Below, piece after piece: positions 28,657 to 38,450 of a stretch of 64,000 nucleotides of DNA. The notes under the pieces were generated by a model. That model was not told the origin of the DNA, made no database searches, and saw nothing but the letters and a program-made list of their open reading frames with translations. Location of the stretch: assembly GCF_003931565.1 (NCBI RefSeq), contig NZ_RRYI01000004.1, positions 582,279 to 646,278 of the forward strand, given 5' to 3'. The position numbers and the translations under genes are program-made. Source of the stretch: Caulobacter sp. 602-1 (lineage in GTDB: Bacteria; Pseudomonadota; Alphaproteobacteria; Caulobacterales; Caulobacteraceae). Each line of letters begins with the position of its first letter. The stretch's first letter is position 1.

Positions 28657-29487
28657 CTAAGCTGAAGCTTGGGCCAGGCTCGCTAGGGCCAGCGCCAGGA
28701 AGCCGGCCAGGTCGATGACCTCCGCGCGGGCGTCGGGGCTGATGCCGGCCTTTTCGCACAACGCGCCGCCGCCCAGCCCCTTCAGACTCGATCGCAGCAT
28801 CTTGCGGCGTTGGCCGAAGGCGGCGGCGGTGACGCGTTCGAGGGCGGCGATCAGGTCGGCGGGCGGCGGATCGGCCTTGGGCACGAGGCGGACCACGGCC
28901 GAGGCCACCTTGGGCGGCGGGGTGAAGGCCTTGGCCGGCAGGTCCATGACCGTCCTGGCGTCGCATAGGACCTGGGAGATCACCGCCAGGCGGCCGTAGG
29001 CGTCGTCATCGGTGTGGGCGACGATACGGTCGGCGACTTCCTTCTGGAACATCAGGGTCATGGACAGCGGCTTGAACGGCCCGGTCAGCCAGTTGATCAG
29101 CAGCTGGGTGCCGACATTGTAGGGCAGGTTGGAGACCACGTGGGCCGGTCCGCCGGCGGCCTTCAGGGCGTCGACCTTCAGGGCGTCGCCCTCGACCAGG
29201 TCCAGGCGCCCGTCGGCGACCTCGGCCAGTTCCGACAACAGGGGCAGGAAGCGGCTGTCCTTCTCGATGGCCACGACGCGGGCGCCGGTCTCCAGCAGGG
29301 CGCGGGTCAGGCCGCCGGGACCAGGACCGACCTCGACCACGATGTCGCCTTCGCCGACCTGAGCCATGCGGGCGATCTTGCGGGTGATGTTCAGGTCCAG
29401 CAGGAAGTGCTGGCCGAAGCTCTTGCGCGCCAGCAGGTCGTGGCGCTCCAGGGCCTCGCGCAAGGGCGGCAGGTCGGCCAGGCTCAT
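28657..29487 (-). CDS. rsmA: 16S rRNA (adenine1518/1519-N6)-dimethyltransferase
   Basis: KsgA enzyme that dimethylates two adenines near the 3' end of 16S rRNA late in 30S assembly. The 276-residue protein has KSFGQHFLLD near residue 22, the SAM motif VVEVGPGPGGLTRALLE near 50, and the catalytic NLPYN near 120. The C-terminal domain has the usual PPPKVASAVVRL. It follows pdxA by 11 bp on the same strand in the conserved lptD-surA-pdxA-rsmA order. Confidence 0.97.
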   Translation of the reverse strand: MSLADLPPLREALERHDLLARKSFGQHFLLDLNITRKIARMAQVGEGDIVVEVGPGPGGLTRALLETGARVVAIEKDSRFLPLLSELAEVADGRLDLVEGDALKVDALKAAGGPAHVVSNLPYNVGTQLLINWLTGPFKPLSMTLMFQKEVADRIVAHTDDDAYGRLAVISQVLCDARTVMDLPAKAFTPPPKVASAVVRLVPKADPPPADLIAALERVTAAAFGQRRKMLRSSLKGLGGGALCEKAGISPDARAEVIDLAGFLALALASLAQASA

Positions 29488-29498
29488 GGTCGTTTCTC

Positions 29499-30500
29499 TC
29501 AGGCGCCGCGGCGGGCGGCGATGTCGGCCGCCAGCCTGATGGCGGCGATCAGGCTATCGGGCCGGGCCAGGCCGCGTCCAGCGATGTCGAAGCCGGTGCC
29601 GTGGTCGGGCGAGGTGCGCACGATCGGCAGGCCCAGGGTGATGTTCACGCCGCCCCAGAAGTCCAGCATCTTGACCGGGATCAGAGCCTGGTCGTGATAC
29701 ATGCACAGCACGCCGTCGTAGCGGACGCGGGCTTCCGGATGGAACAGGGTGTCGGCCGGGGCCGGACCGACGGCGTCGACCCCCAGGTCCTTCAGGGCGC
29801 GTACGGCGGGGGCGATGATCTCGATCTCCTCGCGCCCCAGGGCCCCGCCTTCGCCGGCGTGCGGGTTGAGGGCGGCGACGGCCAGACGAGGATTGGCGAT
29901 CCCGAAGTCCTGGCGCAGGGCCTGGGCGGTGACGAGGCCGCTGTTGACGATGCTCTCGACGGTCAGGGCGGCCGGGACCTTGGCGAGGGCGGTGTGGATG
30001 GTCACCAGAGTCGCCCGCAGATCGCCGGCCGCCAGCATCATGACCGGACCGCGCGGACCGTCGAAGGTCGCCGCGGCGGTCAGCTCGGCCAGGAACTCGG
30101 TGTGGCCCGGGAACTTGAAACCAGCCTCGTAGAGCGGAGCCTTGGCGATCGGGGCGGTGACCAGGCCCGAAACGGCGCCGGACAAGGCCAGGCCCACGCC
30201 GGTCTCGATCCAGCGGATCACCTGTGGCGCATAGGTCGGCGAAGGCTGGCCGGAGACGACCGGAGAGAGCAGGGGGATGTCGATGACCGGCAGGGCCTCG
30301 GCGAAGACGCCGGCGGCCTCGTGAGGACCCGTGACGGCGCGCACCTTCACCCCGCCGCCGGCCGAGGCCAGCAGCTGGGCGTCGCCCACCACCACGAAGA
30401 CCGGACCGTCCTGGCGCAGGGCGCCCCAGGCCTTGGCGATGATCTCCGCGCCGACGCCGGCGGGATCACCAGCGCTGAGGGCGAGGGGGCGGAGTGTCAC
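29499..30500 (-). CDS. pdxA: 4-hydroxythreonine-4-phosphate dehydrogenase
   Basis: NAD-dependent enzyme of the DXP-dependent pyridoxal phosphate pathway. The 333-residue protein starts with LALSAGDPAGVGAEI. It has the metal-binding histidines in the FPGHTEFLAEL, LNPHAGEGG and MYHDQALIPVK segments, in the normal order. The C-terminus IVRTSPDHGTGFDIAG matches the family. It is 10 bp downstream of surA and 11 bp upstream of rsmA. Confidence 0.96.
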   Translation of the reverse strand: MTLRPLALSAGDPAGVGAEIIAKAWGALRQDGPVFVVVGDAQLLASAGGGVKVRAVTGPHEAAGVFAEALPVIDIPLLSPVVSGQPSPTYAPQVIRWIETGVGLALSGAVSGLVTAPIAKAPLYEAGFKFPGHTEFLAELTAAATFDGPRGPVMMLAAGDLRATLVTIHTALAKVPAALTVESIVNSGLVTAQALRQDFGIANPRLAVAALNPHAGEGGALGREEIEIIAPAVRALKDLGVDAVGPAPADTLFHPEARVRYDGVLCMYHDQALIPVKMLDFWGGVNITLGLPIVRTSPDHGTGFDIAGRGLARPDSLIAAIRLAADIAARRGA

Positions 30501-30510
30501 CGGTTCTGGC

Positions 30511-31893
30511 CTATCGGGTCTCGATGGTCGCCTGGTTGCGCAGGTCGCGCAGGTAGCGCTTGGAGATCAGCGCCAGCTGCTGGCCGCGCAGGCGGTTCTC
30601 GATCTGGTCGTGCGACGGGGCGTTGGCGCCGCCCTGGCGCTTACCGCAGACCGCGATCAGGTGCATGCCGGCGTCGGTGCGGATCGGATCCGAGATCTGG
30701 CCGACGTCCAGCTTGTTGGCCGCTTCCTGGAAGGCGGGGGCCAGGTCGGTGATCTCGGCCTCGCCGAGGTCGCCGGCGACCAGGCCGTCCACCTTGCCGG
30801 CGACGCCTTCAAGGCTCGCGCAGTTGGTGATCTTGGGCTTCAGGTCGGTCAGCAGTTTCGTCGCCGCGGCGACCTGGGCCTCGGTGGCGTCGGCGGCCAG
30901 CGGCGCGGCGACCTGCTTGAGGTCGACGATAGCCGTCTTCGAGCCCGCGCGCTTGTCGCGCAGATAGACGATGTAGACGCCGTCCTTGACCTGGATCGGC
31001 TTGGACAGCTGGCCGGGGCGGAGCTCTTCGAGCGCGGCGTCGACTTCGGGCGGCATCTCGCCCGGGCTGACCCAGCCCACGTCGCCGCCGTTGGCGGCCG
31101 TGGCCGAGGCCGAGAACTGGCGGGCGACGGCGGCGAAGGGCGCGCCTTGCTGCATCTGGTTGATCAGCTGGGCGGCGCCGTTGGTCGCCACCTCCATGCC
31201 GCCGACGCGGGCGGCGTCGAGGAACACTTCGCTGACCTGGTACTGCGGCTTGGCCGCGGCGTCGGCGAGGCGCTTCTGGTAGGCCTTGACCTGATCGTCG
31301 CCGATGCGCAGGCGCGAGCCATAGCGCCCCTGGATCCAGCTCTGCCAAGACGAGTCGGCGCGCAGCTGGGCGCGCCAGGTGTCGAGGCCGATGCCCTGCT
31401 GGACCAGCGACTGCTTCAGCTGTTCGGCGGTCATCTTGTTGGACTGGGCGATATCGCTGATCTGCTCGTCGACTTCCTTGTCGGTTGAGATGATCGTGAT
31501 CTTCTGCTGCTTCTCGAGGCGCTTCAGCTCCTGCATCTGCAGGTGCTCGTCGACCAGCGAGCGTAGGGCTTCCTGCTCGATCTGCGGCAGGTTCTCCGGG
31601 GTGGCCTGCATGCCCGACGTGGCCATCAGCAGGCGCATGCGCTGCATCAGGTCGTAGCTGGAGACGATCTCATCGTTGACCACCGCGGCCACGCTTTCGG
31701 ACAGCGGGTTCGCTGGCGCTGGCGCTGGCGCTGGCGGCGCGGCCTGGGCGGGCGGCGCGGCCACCTCCGGCGGCGCGGCCGCCGGCTGTTGCGCCTGAAG
31801 GGCTTGAGCGGGCAGGCCGAGGCTCGCCACGGTCAGGGCGAGAATGGACGCGGCGCCGGCCGCGAAAGTCGTGACGCTACGCGCAGACCGCAT
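30511..31893 (-). CDS. surA: Periplasmic chaperone / peptidyl-prolyl isomerase SurA
   Basis: Chaperone for unfolded outer-membrane proteins, including LptD. The 460-residue protein has a signal peptide (ending ASLGLPAQA), a Pro/Ala linker, an N-terminal SurA domain beginning SVAAVVNDEIVSSYDL, and two parvulin-like segments. The first is near residue 245 (VGWVSPGEMPPEVDAAL), and a second, degenerate one precedes the C-terminus. The linker contains a hexamer repeat. ATG at 31893 follows GAGGAACGACAC; an upstream in-frame ATG at 32076 would add 61 unlikely residues. 179 bp separate it from lptD. Confidence 0.93.
   Translation of the reverse strand: MRSARSVTTFAAGAASILALTVASLGLPAQALQAQQPAAAPPEVAAPPAQAAPPAPAPAPANPLSESVAAVVNDEIVSSYDLMQRMRLLMATSGMQATPENLPQIEQEALRSLVDEHLQMQELKRLEKQQKITIISTDKEVDEQISDIAQSNKMTAEQLKQSLVQQGIGLDTWRAQLRADSSWQSWIQGRYGSRLRIGDDQVKAYQKRLADAAAKPQYQVSEVFLDAARVGGMEVATNGAAQLINQMQQGAPFAAVARQFSASATAANGGDVGWVSPGEMPPEVDAALEELRPGQLSKPIQVKDGVYIVYLRDKRAGSKTAIVDLKQVAAPLAADATEAQVAAATKLLTDLKPKITNCASLEGVAGKVDGLVAGDLGEAEITDLAPAFQEAANKLDVGQISDPIRTDAGMHLIAVCGKRQGGANAPSHDQIENRLRGQQLALISKRYLRDLRNQATIETR
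31711..31734 (-). repeat. Hexanucleotide repeat inside surA
   Basis: Four tandem copies of CGCTGG (plus-strand reading), encoding an Ala-Pro run just after the SurA signal peptide. Expansion would stay in frame. Confidence 0.75.
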
Positions 31894-32072
31894 GGATAGT
31901 GTCGTTCCTCTAGTCCCTGGCCGCACCCGGCGGGCGCGGTCGGTTATCACGTTTTCGGAAGTGACGAACGCCAAATCTGACGTTTCCCCTTGGCCGACCA
32001 GGCGGTCGTCGCCCCCGAGACACACTGGGCGGACGCGCGCGGACGCGGCACGCCCCCCCAAGACGTGTTCAC

Positions 32073-34475
32073 TCATTTGGAGACGTATCCTGCTGCGCCC
32101 AATGTGGCGAACGAAAGGCTAAACACGATCGTATGGTCAGGTTGCAGGCGAAGGCCGGTGGCCGTCGAGGCGTAGCGGTCCTGCTGCTGGTAGATGACGT
32201 CGATGCGGATGCAGTCGTCCTGGTAAGCGATGCCCAGGTCGCGGCGACGCCACACGTCGGCCACCATGTCACGCGCGCCGTAGGTGGTCAGCGACCAGTG
32301 CTTGGTCACCTTCAGTTCGCCGCGGGCTTCGAAGCTCTCTTGGCGGCTGCCGTTGGAATCGAGCTCGTCCTTCAGGTAGCGGACCGAGGCGTAGCCGCGG
32401 GTGGTGAAGGCGTCGACGCCGGTTTCCAGGCGCTTGATCTCCTGGGTGTCCGAGTCGAGGCGCGTGCGGGCGAAGGCCGTGATGCCGCGGACCGGCGTGA
32501 CCGTCGCGGCCACCACCCAATCGGACGACTTTTCCTGCAGGCCGGTGCGGGCCGGCAGGAGGGGATCGAACTTCGACCGGAAGCTGCGGCCCACCAGAAT
32601 GCTGCCGCTACGGCCGCCGGGCAGGGTGTAGGTGGCGCGGCCGCCGACGTTCAGGCGCTGGCCGCCCTCATAGAGGTCGAAGCCCGGCGACTTGTTGGCC
32701 GAGAAAAGGTTGGTTTCGTCGAACTCCAGCGTCGCGCTGTCCTCGTTGTAGAGGTAGGTCGTGGTCCCGTTGCGGGCCACGATGGTGGGCACGCGCGAAC
32801 TGTCCGAACCCACGGCCACCTGAGCCAGGGGCTCCAGCACGACGTTGCCGCCGTTTTTCAGCGGCTTGTAGAACGGCAGGCTCAGGTCCACGCCGCCCAC
32901 GCCCAGGGCGCGGGTGTAGGTGTCGTTGTCGCTGTCGCCCAGGGCCGCCGCGGCCGGCGTGATGTACGACTTGATCGAATAGGCGTCGCCGCGGGCCTGG
33001 GCGAAGGGCGAGACCTTCAGGCCGTTGCCGACGATGGTGCTGGTGCGCCAGTCGGCCTTGAAGCTGGCGCGGCTGGAATCGACGCCGTTCTGGCCCTTGT
33101 AGTCAGGCAGGTAGTAGGGCGGTTCGCCGTATTGCGACTCCGAGCGGTTGAGCATGACGCCCGAGCCTTGCAGGCGCAGACGACCGCCCAGGACCGGCGT
33201 GTCGGGTTCCCAGCGGGCTTCGACCAGTGGGCCGATCAACGGGAAGGCGCCGCTGTTCTCGAAGGCGTTCGCCGAGTTGGTCGTCGGATTGATGCCCACG
33301 ACGCGCAGGCCCTGGATCGAGACGGCCGTCACCGAGAACCACGACCGGGCGTCCTGGCGGGTGGCGTAGATCTGCGAGGTCAGACGGTGGTCGTCGCTCG
33401 TGAACAGGCCGCGCTGCACATAGACGTCGTTGATCTTGTACTTGTCGAACAGCAGGGCGTCGGAGACGCGCTCGGCCGTGAAACCCCACTTCCACTTCTC
33501 GTTGATGTCGAACTTGCCGTTGGCCAGGATGTAGCTGCGGGCGGTCGACTGACCGAAGCGGTCGCCGTGGATGTCGAAATCCTTGTCGTAGGTGAAGCCG
33601 CCGCGCGCCTCGATCGACCCCGAGTAGAAGCGCTTGCGGTAGTTCACGTTCAGGAACGGATTGACGCCCGTGCTGATCTGCGGCGCGATGATCACGTCCG
33701 ACGACGGCGAGATCACGTAGTAGTAGGGCTGGTTGTACGAGGTGCCCCGGCCCTTGGAGAAGTCGATCTTCGGCGCCAGGAAGCCCGAGCTGCGCTTGGC
33801 CTGCGGATCCGGGTGCCAGAACAGCGGCATGTACAGGATCGGCGCGCCCCACAGACGGATGGTGGCGTTCTTGTAGTAGATCAGCTGCTTCTGCTTATCC
33901 TGGACGATCTTGTCGGCCGAGACCGACCAGGTCGGGGTCGGCTTTTCGGCGCAGACCTCGCACGGGGTGTAGATCGCCCGGTTCAGTTCCTGGATGTTGG
34001 CGTTGCGCCGCACGGCCGTGACCGACGCGATCTTCATGTTCTGGTCGAGACGGGCAGCGAAGTTCTGGGCGAAGCCCGCCTTCATGTCCTTGTCGACTTC
34101 CATGTGATCGGCGAACTCGGCGGTGCCGTCCGGATTGATCAGCTGGACGTGGCCGTTGGCCGTGATCTCGCCGGTCTTGGCGTTGTAGATCACCTCGTCG
34201 GCGCGCAGCGTGCGGCCCTGATAGCGGCTCTGCACCTTGCCGCGCGCCGTCATGATCTGGTTGACGTCGTCCCGGATCAGCAGGTCGGATTCCAGGTAAT
34301 AGCCCTCGTCGGCCAGGCCGTCGGACGGCGGGGCGGGGACCACCGGCGTCGGCGGGATCGTGGCCAGGCTTTGCTGGGCGTGGGCCGCGCCCGCGCAGGC
34401 GAACGCCAGCCAGGCCGCGCCGCTGAGCAACAGCGCGCGGCAGGCGGACGGGACGCTGGGACGCGTTTCAGTCAT
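32073..34475 (-). CDS. lptD: LPS assembly outer-membrane protein LptD
   Basis: Outer-membrane beta-barrel that, with LptE, inserts lipopolysaccharide. The 800-residue protein has a signal peptide (AWLAFACAGAAHA), an N-terminal periplasmic LptA-like jellyroll (residues ~60-190), and a long barrel with the SSGFLAPKIDFSKGRG and PYYYVISPSSDVII-type strands. The YQDDCIRIDVIYQQ block near the C-terminus is typical of LptD. ATG at 34475 is chosen over upstream in-frame starts. Cysteines are few; CEVCAEKP near residue 175 may contribute a disulfide. Confidence 0.95.
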   Translation of the reverse strand: MTETRPSVPSACRALLLSGAAWLAFACAGAAHAQQSLATIPPTPVVPAPPSDGLADEGYYLESDLLIRDDVNQIMTARGKVQSRYQGRTLRADEVIYNAKTGEITANGHVQLINPDGTAEFADHMEVDKDMKAGFAQNFAARLDQNMKIASVTAVRRNANIQELNRAIYTPCEVCAEKPTPTWSVSADKIVQDKQKQLIYYKNATIRLWGAPILYMPLFWHPDPQAKRSSGFLAPKIDFSKGRGTSYNQPYYYVISPSSDVIIAPQISTGVNPFLNVNYRKRFYSGSIEARGGFTYDKDFDIHGDRFGQSTARSYILANGKFDINEKWKWGFTAERVSDALLFDKYKINDVYVQRGLFTSDDHRLTSQIYATRQDARSWFSVTAVSIQGLRVVGINPTTNSANAFENSGAFPLIGPLVEARWEPDTPVLGGRLRLQGSGVMLNRSESQYGEPPYYLPDYKGQNGVDSSRASFKADWRTSTIVGNGLKVSPFAQARGDAYSIKSYITPAAAALGDSDNDTYTRALGVGGVDLSLPFYKPLKNGGNVVLEPLAQVAVGSDSSRVPTIVARNGTTTYLYNEDSATLEFDETNLFSANKSPGFDLYEGGQRLNVGGRATYTLPGGRSGSILVGRSFRSKFDPLLPARTGLQEKSSDWVVAATVTPVRGITAFARTRLDSDTQEIKRLETGVDAFTTRGYASVRYLKDELDSNGSRQESFEARGELKVTKHWSLTTYGARDMVADVWRRRDLGIAYQDDCIRIDVIYQQQDRYASTATGLRLQPDHTIVFSLSFATLGAAGYVSK

Positions 34476-34497
34476 GAATGACCCTGGCAGCAATGAC

Positions 34498-35601
34498 TCA
34501 CCCATCTTCCGTATAGCAAAGCAAAGTGAAGCCCGCCAAAAGCGCGACGGTCGGCGGTGTCCATGCGGCGATGAACGGGGCCAGAACATCGGCCTTGCCC
34601 AAGGTGCTGCATAGCTCGTTGAAGAAAAAGAACCCAAAGCCCAGAGCGACGCCGGAGCCCGCCAGGGCGGCCAGGCCGCCCAGCCGCATCAGGCGCAGCG
34701 AAAAGGCCGCGGCCAGCACCGACATGGCGGCGAACAGGATCGGCGTGGCCAGGTCCTGCTGCAGGCGCAGCTTGAACGGCGCGGCCGAGAAGCCGGCGTC
34801 CTCGGTCCGCTGGATCGTCGCCGGCAGCCGCCAGAGGGCCACGGCCTGGGGCGTGTTGAAGCGCTCCGAGGCGGTGCGGTCGTCGAGGTTGGAGGGGATC
34901 GACAGGCTGTCGGAGCGGATGGCTCCGGCGCCGGGCGTGGCCTCGCGCACGCCGGTCAGGCGCCAGAAGCCAGGCTCGAGCCGCGCCTCGTTGGCCTCGA
35001 TGCGGCGGGTGAAGTCCATCACGCCCTTGTTGTTCAGGGTGTAGACGAACAGCGACACGCCCCGCAGGCGCACCGAGCCGTCGATCAGGTCGCGGCCACG
35101 GGCGCGGATGACGATCTGGGTCTTGTCGTCGCCCTGACGCAGCCAGGTGCCCTTGGGGGCCTCCTTGAGGTAGCCGTTCATGATCCGGTCGCGCTCGGTC
35201 TCGAACTTGGCGGTCATGGCCGTGGTCAGTGGGTTGAGCAGGGTGATGCTCAGAAGGCCGATGAAGAACGACGCCATCGCGGCGGGCATGATGAACCGCC
35301 ACGCCGAGACCCCGGCGGCGCGCATGGCGATCAGCTCGCTGCGCCGGTTCAGCTCGACGAACGCCCACATGGTGCCGAACAGGAAGACGAACGGCGCCAG
35401 CACCAGAATGGTGGCGGGAGCCTGCAGAAGGGTCAGGTACAGAAGCTGGAAGAAGCTGGCGTCGGCGCGCGTGCCGACGTTGCGGGCGATGTCGACGAAG
35501 GCGATCAGCATCACCATCGCGCCCAGCACGGCCAGGGCCGCGACCAGCGCGCTCATGGTGCGCTTGAGGACATAGCGCTCCAGCATGCCCATGGTCAGCA
35601 T
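34498..35601 (-). CDS. lptG: LPS export ABC transporter permease LptG
   Basis: Inner-membrane permease of the LptB2FG complex that extracts LPS. The 367-residue protein has the YjgP/YjgQ layout: three N-terminal helices (ERYVLKRTMSALVAAL ...), a periplasmic beta-jellyroll of about 170 residues, and three C-terminal helices (LAAAFSLRLMRLGGLA). ATG at 35601 overlaps the lptF stop by 1 bp (TGATG). A much longer open frame reads back through lptF antisense-like residues and is not used. 22 bp separate it from lptD. Confidence 0.95.
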   Translation of the reverse strand: MLTMGMLERYVLKRTMSALVAALAVLGAMVMLIAFVDIARNVGTRADASFFQLLYLTLLQAPATILVLAPFVFLFGTMWAFVELNRRSELIAMRAAGVSAWRFIMPAAMASFFIGLLSITLLNPLTTAMTAKFETERDRIMNGYLKEAPKGTWLRQGDDKTQIVIRARGRDLIDGSVRLRGVSLFVYTLNNKGVMDFTRRIEANEARLEPGFWRLTGVREATPGAGAIRSDSLSIPSNLDDRTASERFNTPQAVALWRLPATIQRTEDAGFSAAPFKLRLQQDLATPILFAAMSVLAAAFSLRLMRLGGLAALAGSGVALGFGFFFFNELCSTLGKADVLAPFIAAWTPPTVALLAGFTLLCYTEDG

Positions 35602-36740
35602 CACGCGGCTCCCGACAGGGCGGGGGCGGCCTTGGCCATCCGGCCGGCGCGGCGCGGCGAGACCTTCTGCCGGAAGATCTGCGACAGGCCCCACCACGTG
35701 GCGGCCAGCGGCGCCAGGTACTGCAGGATGTTCAGCCAGGCGTTGTCCTCGCACGCGGCCTGTATGCCGAAGCCGACGATGCGGACCACGGCCGCGGCGG
35801 CGCCGACGGCGGCCATCCGCTTGCCATAGCCCATGCGGCTGAACGAGCCGCCCAGCACGGCGGCCAGGGCCATGGTCATCAGGGCGATGTTGTAGAGCGG
35901 GCTGGCGAAGCGCGAATGGCCCTCGGCCAGCAGCTTGCCCTTGTTCCGCTGCTCCCAGTCCTGGGTCAGGTCGGGGAAGAACAGCTCGTGCGGATAGCGG
36001 TCGGCGATCTTGTAGTGCAGCAGCTCGTCGGTGTGCGACAGGCTGGACAGGTCGAAGGTGTACTCGTCGAACGAGGTGTATTGCAGCACGCCCTGGCGCG
36101 AGAACTGCTGGTTGGAGCCGTGGCGCATGATCAGCACCGGCTCGCCCCGGCGGGTGGCGATCTCGGCTTCGCGCGACGAATAGGTTGAGGCGCCGCCGCT
36201 GGGCATTTCCTGGTGGATGAACAGGTTCTGGATCTTGTTGTCGCGGTCGATCGACTGGGCGTAGACCGTCAGGCCGGGGCCCGGCTCGGTGAACTGGCCC
36301 GGCTGGACCAGGGTCGAGGCGACGTCGGTCTTGATGTCGAAGGATGTCTCGCGGATCTGGCGGGCGCTCCACGGCTGCAGCCACAGGCCCGAAACCAGCG
36401 ACACCAGGGCCGCGATCACCGCCAGGCGCATGGCCGGCGAGATGACGGCCCAGCGGCTCATGCCGCCAGCGAAGCAGACGACGATCTCCTGCTCGGTGTG
36501 CAGACGGTTCAAGGCCACCAGCGCGGCCACGAACAAGGCCAGCGGCATCATGATGCCGAGAAGCTGGGGCAGGGCCAGGAGGATGATCTTCAGGAACACC
36601 AGCGCGCTCTGGCGCTGTTCCACCAGGACGTCGAATTCCGACAGGCTGCGCGCCAGCAGCGCGAGCGCCACCAGGGCCGCCGTCGCCAGCAGCGTCGGGC
36701 CTAGCAACTGCCGAAAGAGATAGCGTTCTATGAGGCGCAT
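35601..36740 (-). CDS. lptF: LPS export ABC transporter permease LptF
   Basis: Partner of LptG. The 379-residue protein starts MRLIERYLFRQLLGP and has three N-terminal helices, the coupling segment ALNRLHTEQEIVVCFAGGMSRW near residue 75, a periplasmic jellyroll and three C-terminal helices. The conserved lptF-lptG-lptD-surA-pdxA-rsmA order makes one envelope cluster. The 5' region is divergent from pepA (226 bp). Confidence 0.95.
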   Translation of the reverse strand: MRLIERYLFRQLLGPTLLATAALVALALLARSLSEFDVLVEQRQSALVFLKIILLALPQLLGIMMPLALFVAALVALNRLHTEQEIVVCFAGGMSRWAVISPAMRLAVIAALVSLVSGLWLQPWSARQIRETSFDIKTDVASTLVQPGQFTEPGPGLTVYAQSIDRDNKIQNLFIHQEMPSGGASTYSSREAEIATRRGEPVLIMRHGSNQQFSRQGVLQYTSFDEYTFDLSSLSHTDELLHYKIADRYPHELFFPDLTQDWEQRNKGKLLAEGHSRFASPLYNIALMTMALAAVLGGSFSRMGYGKRMAAVGAAAAVVRIVGFGIQAACEDNAWLNILQYLAPLAATWWGLSQIFRQKVSPRRAGRMAKAAPALSGAA

Positions 36741-36916
36741 CTAGTGGGGTTCGGGCGGATGGATTCGTGGGACGAACCCCGAAGATGGGTCGTTCTACAC
36801 GGGGGCTTCGCGTCGACACAACGGGGGACCTGACTTAGCTGTGCCGAGTGGGGCCCAACGGAGCCTTTTCTATGGCGCGGCATTGGACTATGCCGCCTAG
36901 TTCAAGATTGAGTGGC

Positions 36917-36934
36917 GGCGCGTCGTGACGCGCC
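36917..36934 (+). other. Hairpin in the pepA 5' region
   Basis: GGCGCGTC, GT, GACGCGCC: a perfect 8-bp stem, 32 nt upstream of the pepA ATG. It is too short to assign; it may be a 5' mRNA hairpin or an operator. Confidence 0.3.
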
Positions 36935-36966
36935 ATCTAGAAGTCGCCCAGATGCAGGAGCGCGGC

Positions 36967-38448
36967 ATGCGTATCGAGTTCGTCCCCGTCGACACCCAGG
37001 CCGGCGCCACGGCCGCCCTCGCGGTCCTGGCTCATGAGGGCGCGGCCCTGTCGCCGGAAGCCAAGGCCGCCAACGAGTCGACCGGCGGCGCCCTGGCGCG
37101 CGCCATCGCCGGCGGCCGCTTCACCGGCGCCAAGGGCCAGACGCTGGACGTCGTCGCGCCCCATGGCCTGGAAGCCGCTCGCCTGGTGCTGGTCGGCGTC
37201 GACGGCTCGGGCGCCGTTGAGCCGGAAGCGGTCGAGACCGCCGCCGCCTCGGCCTATCAGGCCATCAAGACCACGGGCGTCACCGAGCTGGTCCTGAAGC
37301 TGGGCGCCGACGCCGAGAGCGCCGCCCGCGCCGCCTTCGGCGCGCGTCTGGCCGCCTATCGCTTCGACAAGTACCGCACCACCGAGAAGGCCGAGAAGAA
37401 GCCCTCGGTCCAGGTCGTGAAGATCGCCGCCGCCGACCCGGTCAAGGCCCAGAAGGCCTACGCGCCGCTGGCCGCCCTGGCCGACGCCATCGTCTTCAGC
37501 CGCGATCTCGTCTCCGAGCCGGCCAACATCCTGCATCCGGAAGAGTTCGCCGCCCGCGCCAAGAGCCTGGAGAGCCTGGGCCTGGAGGTCGAGATCCTCG
37601 GCGAGGCCCAGATGGCCGAACTGGGCATGGGCAGCCTGCTGGGCGTGGGTCAGGGCAGCCGCCGCGAGAGCCAGCTGGTCATCATGAAGTGGACGGGCGC
37701 GGCCGACAAATCGGCCCAGCCCATCGCCTTCGTCGGCAAGGGCGTCACCTTCGACACCGGCGGCATCTCGATCAAGCCGGCCGACGGCATGGAAGACATG
37801 AAGTGGGACATGGGCGGCGCGGCCGCCGTGACCGGCGTCATGCACGCCCTGGCCGGCCGCAAGGCCAAGGTCAACGCCATTGGCGTCCTGGGCCTTGTGG
37901 AGAACATGCCCGACGGCAACGCCCAGCGTCCGGGCGACGTGGTCACCTCGATGTCGGGGCAGACAATCGAGGTCATCAACACCGACGCCGAAGGCCGGCT
38001 CGTGCTGGCCGACGCCCTCTGGTACTGCCAGGACCGCTTCAAGCCGCAGTTCATGATCGACCTGGCCACCCTGACCGGCGCGATCATCATCTCGCTGGGT
38101 CATGACTACGCCGGCTTGTTCAGCAATAACGACGGCTTGTCGGAAAAACTTCTCGCCGCCGGCAAGGCCGAGCGCGAGAGCCTGTGGCGCCTGCCGCTGC
38201 CCGCCGCCTACGAGAAGCAGATCGAAAGCCCGATCGCCGACATGAAGAACGTCGGCGGCCGTCCGGCCGGCTCGATCACGGCGGGCCTGTTCCTGCAGCG
38301 CTTCGTCAACAACACGCCCTGGGCTCACCTCGACATCGCCTCGGTGGCCTGGAAGAAGCCCTCGACGGATCCGACCGTGCCGGACGGCGCGGCCGGCTAC
38401 GGCGTGCGTCTGCTCAACCGCCTTGTCGCCGACGCCTACGAAGGCTGA
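36967..38448 (+). CDS. pepA: Leucyl aminopeptidase
   Basis: Two-metal exopeptidase of the M17 family. The 493-residue protein has the C-terminal catalytic domain with VGKGVTFDTGGISIKPADGM near residue 258, and the family signature NTDAEGRLVLADAL near residue 338, which supplies metal ligands. The start MRIEFVPVDTQAG at 36967 follows GCAGGAGCGCGGC; in-frame ATGs at 36925 and 36952 lack a good ribosome-binding site. It heads a unit with holC (2 bp gap) and the I78-type lipoprotein. Confidence 0.95.
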   Translation: MRIEFVPVDTQAGATAALAVLAHEGAALSPEAKAANESTGGALARAIAGGRFTGAKGQTLDVVAPHGLEAARLVLVGVDGSGAVEPEAVETAAASAYQAIKTTGVTELVLKLGADAESAARAAFGARLAAYRFDKYRTTEKAEKKPSVQVVKIAAADPVKAQKAYAPLAALADAIVFSRDLVSEPANILHPEEFAARAKSLESLGLEVEILGEAQMAELGMGSLLGVGQGSRRESQLVIMKWTGAADKSAQPIAFVGKGVTFDTGGISIKPADGMEDMKWDMGGAAAVTGVMHALAGRKAKVNAIGVLGLVENMPDGNAQRPGDVVTSMSGQTIEVINTDAEGRLVLADALWYCQDRFKPQFMIDLATLTGAIIISLGHDYAGLFSNNDGLSEKLLAAGKAERESLWRLPLPAAYEKQIESPIADMKNVGGRPAGSITAGLFLQRFVNNTPWAHLDIASVAWKKPSTDPTVPDGAAGYGVRLLNRLVADAYEG

Positions 38449-38450
38449 GC

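Noticed and set aside
34498..36819. 773-codon minus-strand frame joining lptG and lptF
   Set aside because: Its N-terminal half is the wrong frame of lptF; real LptF and LptG are separate genes that meet at TGATG.
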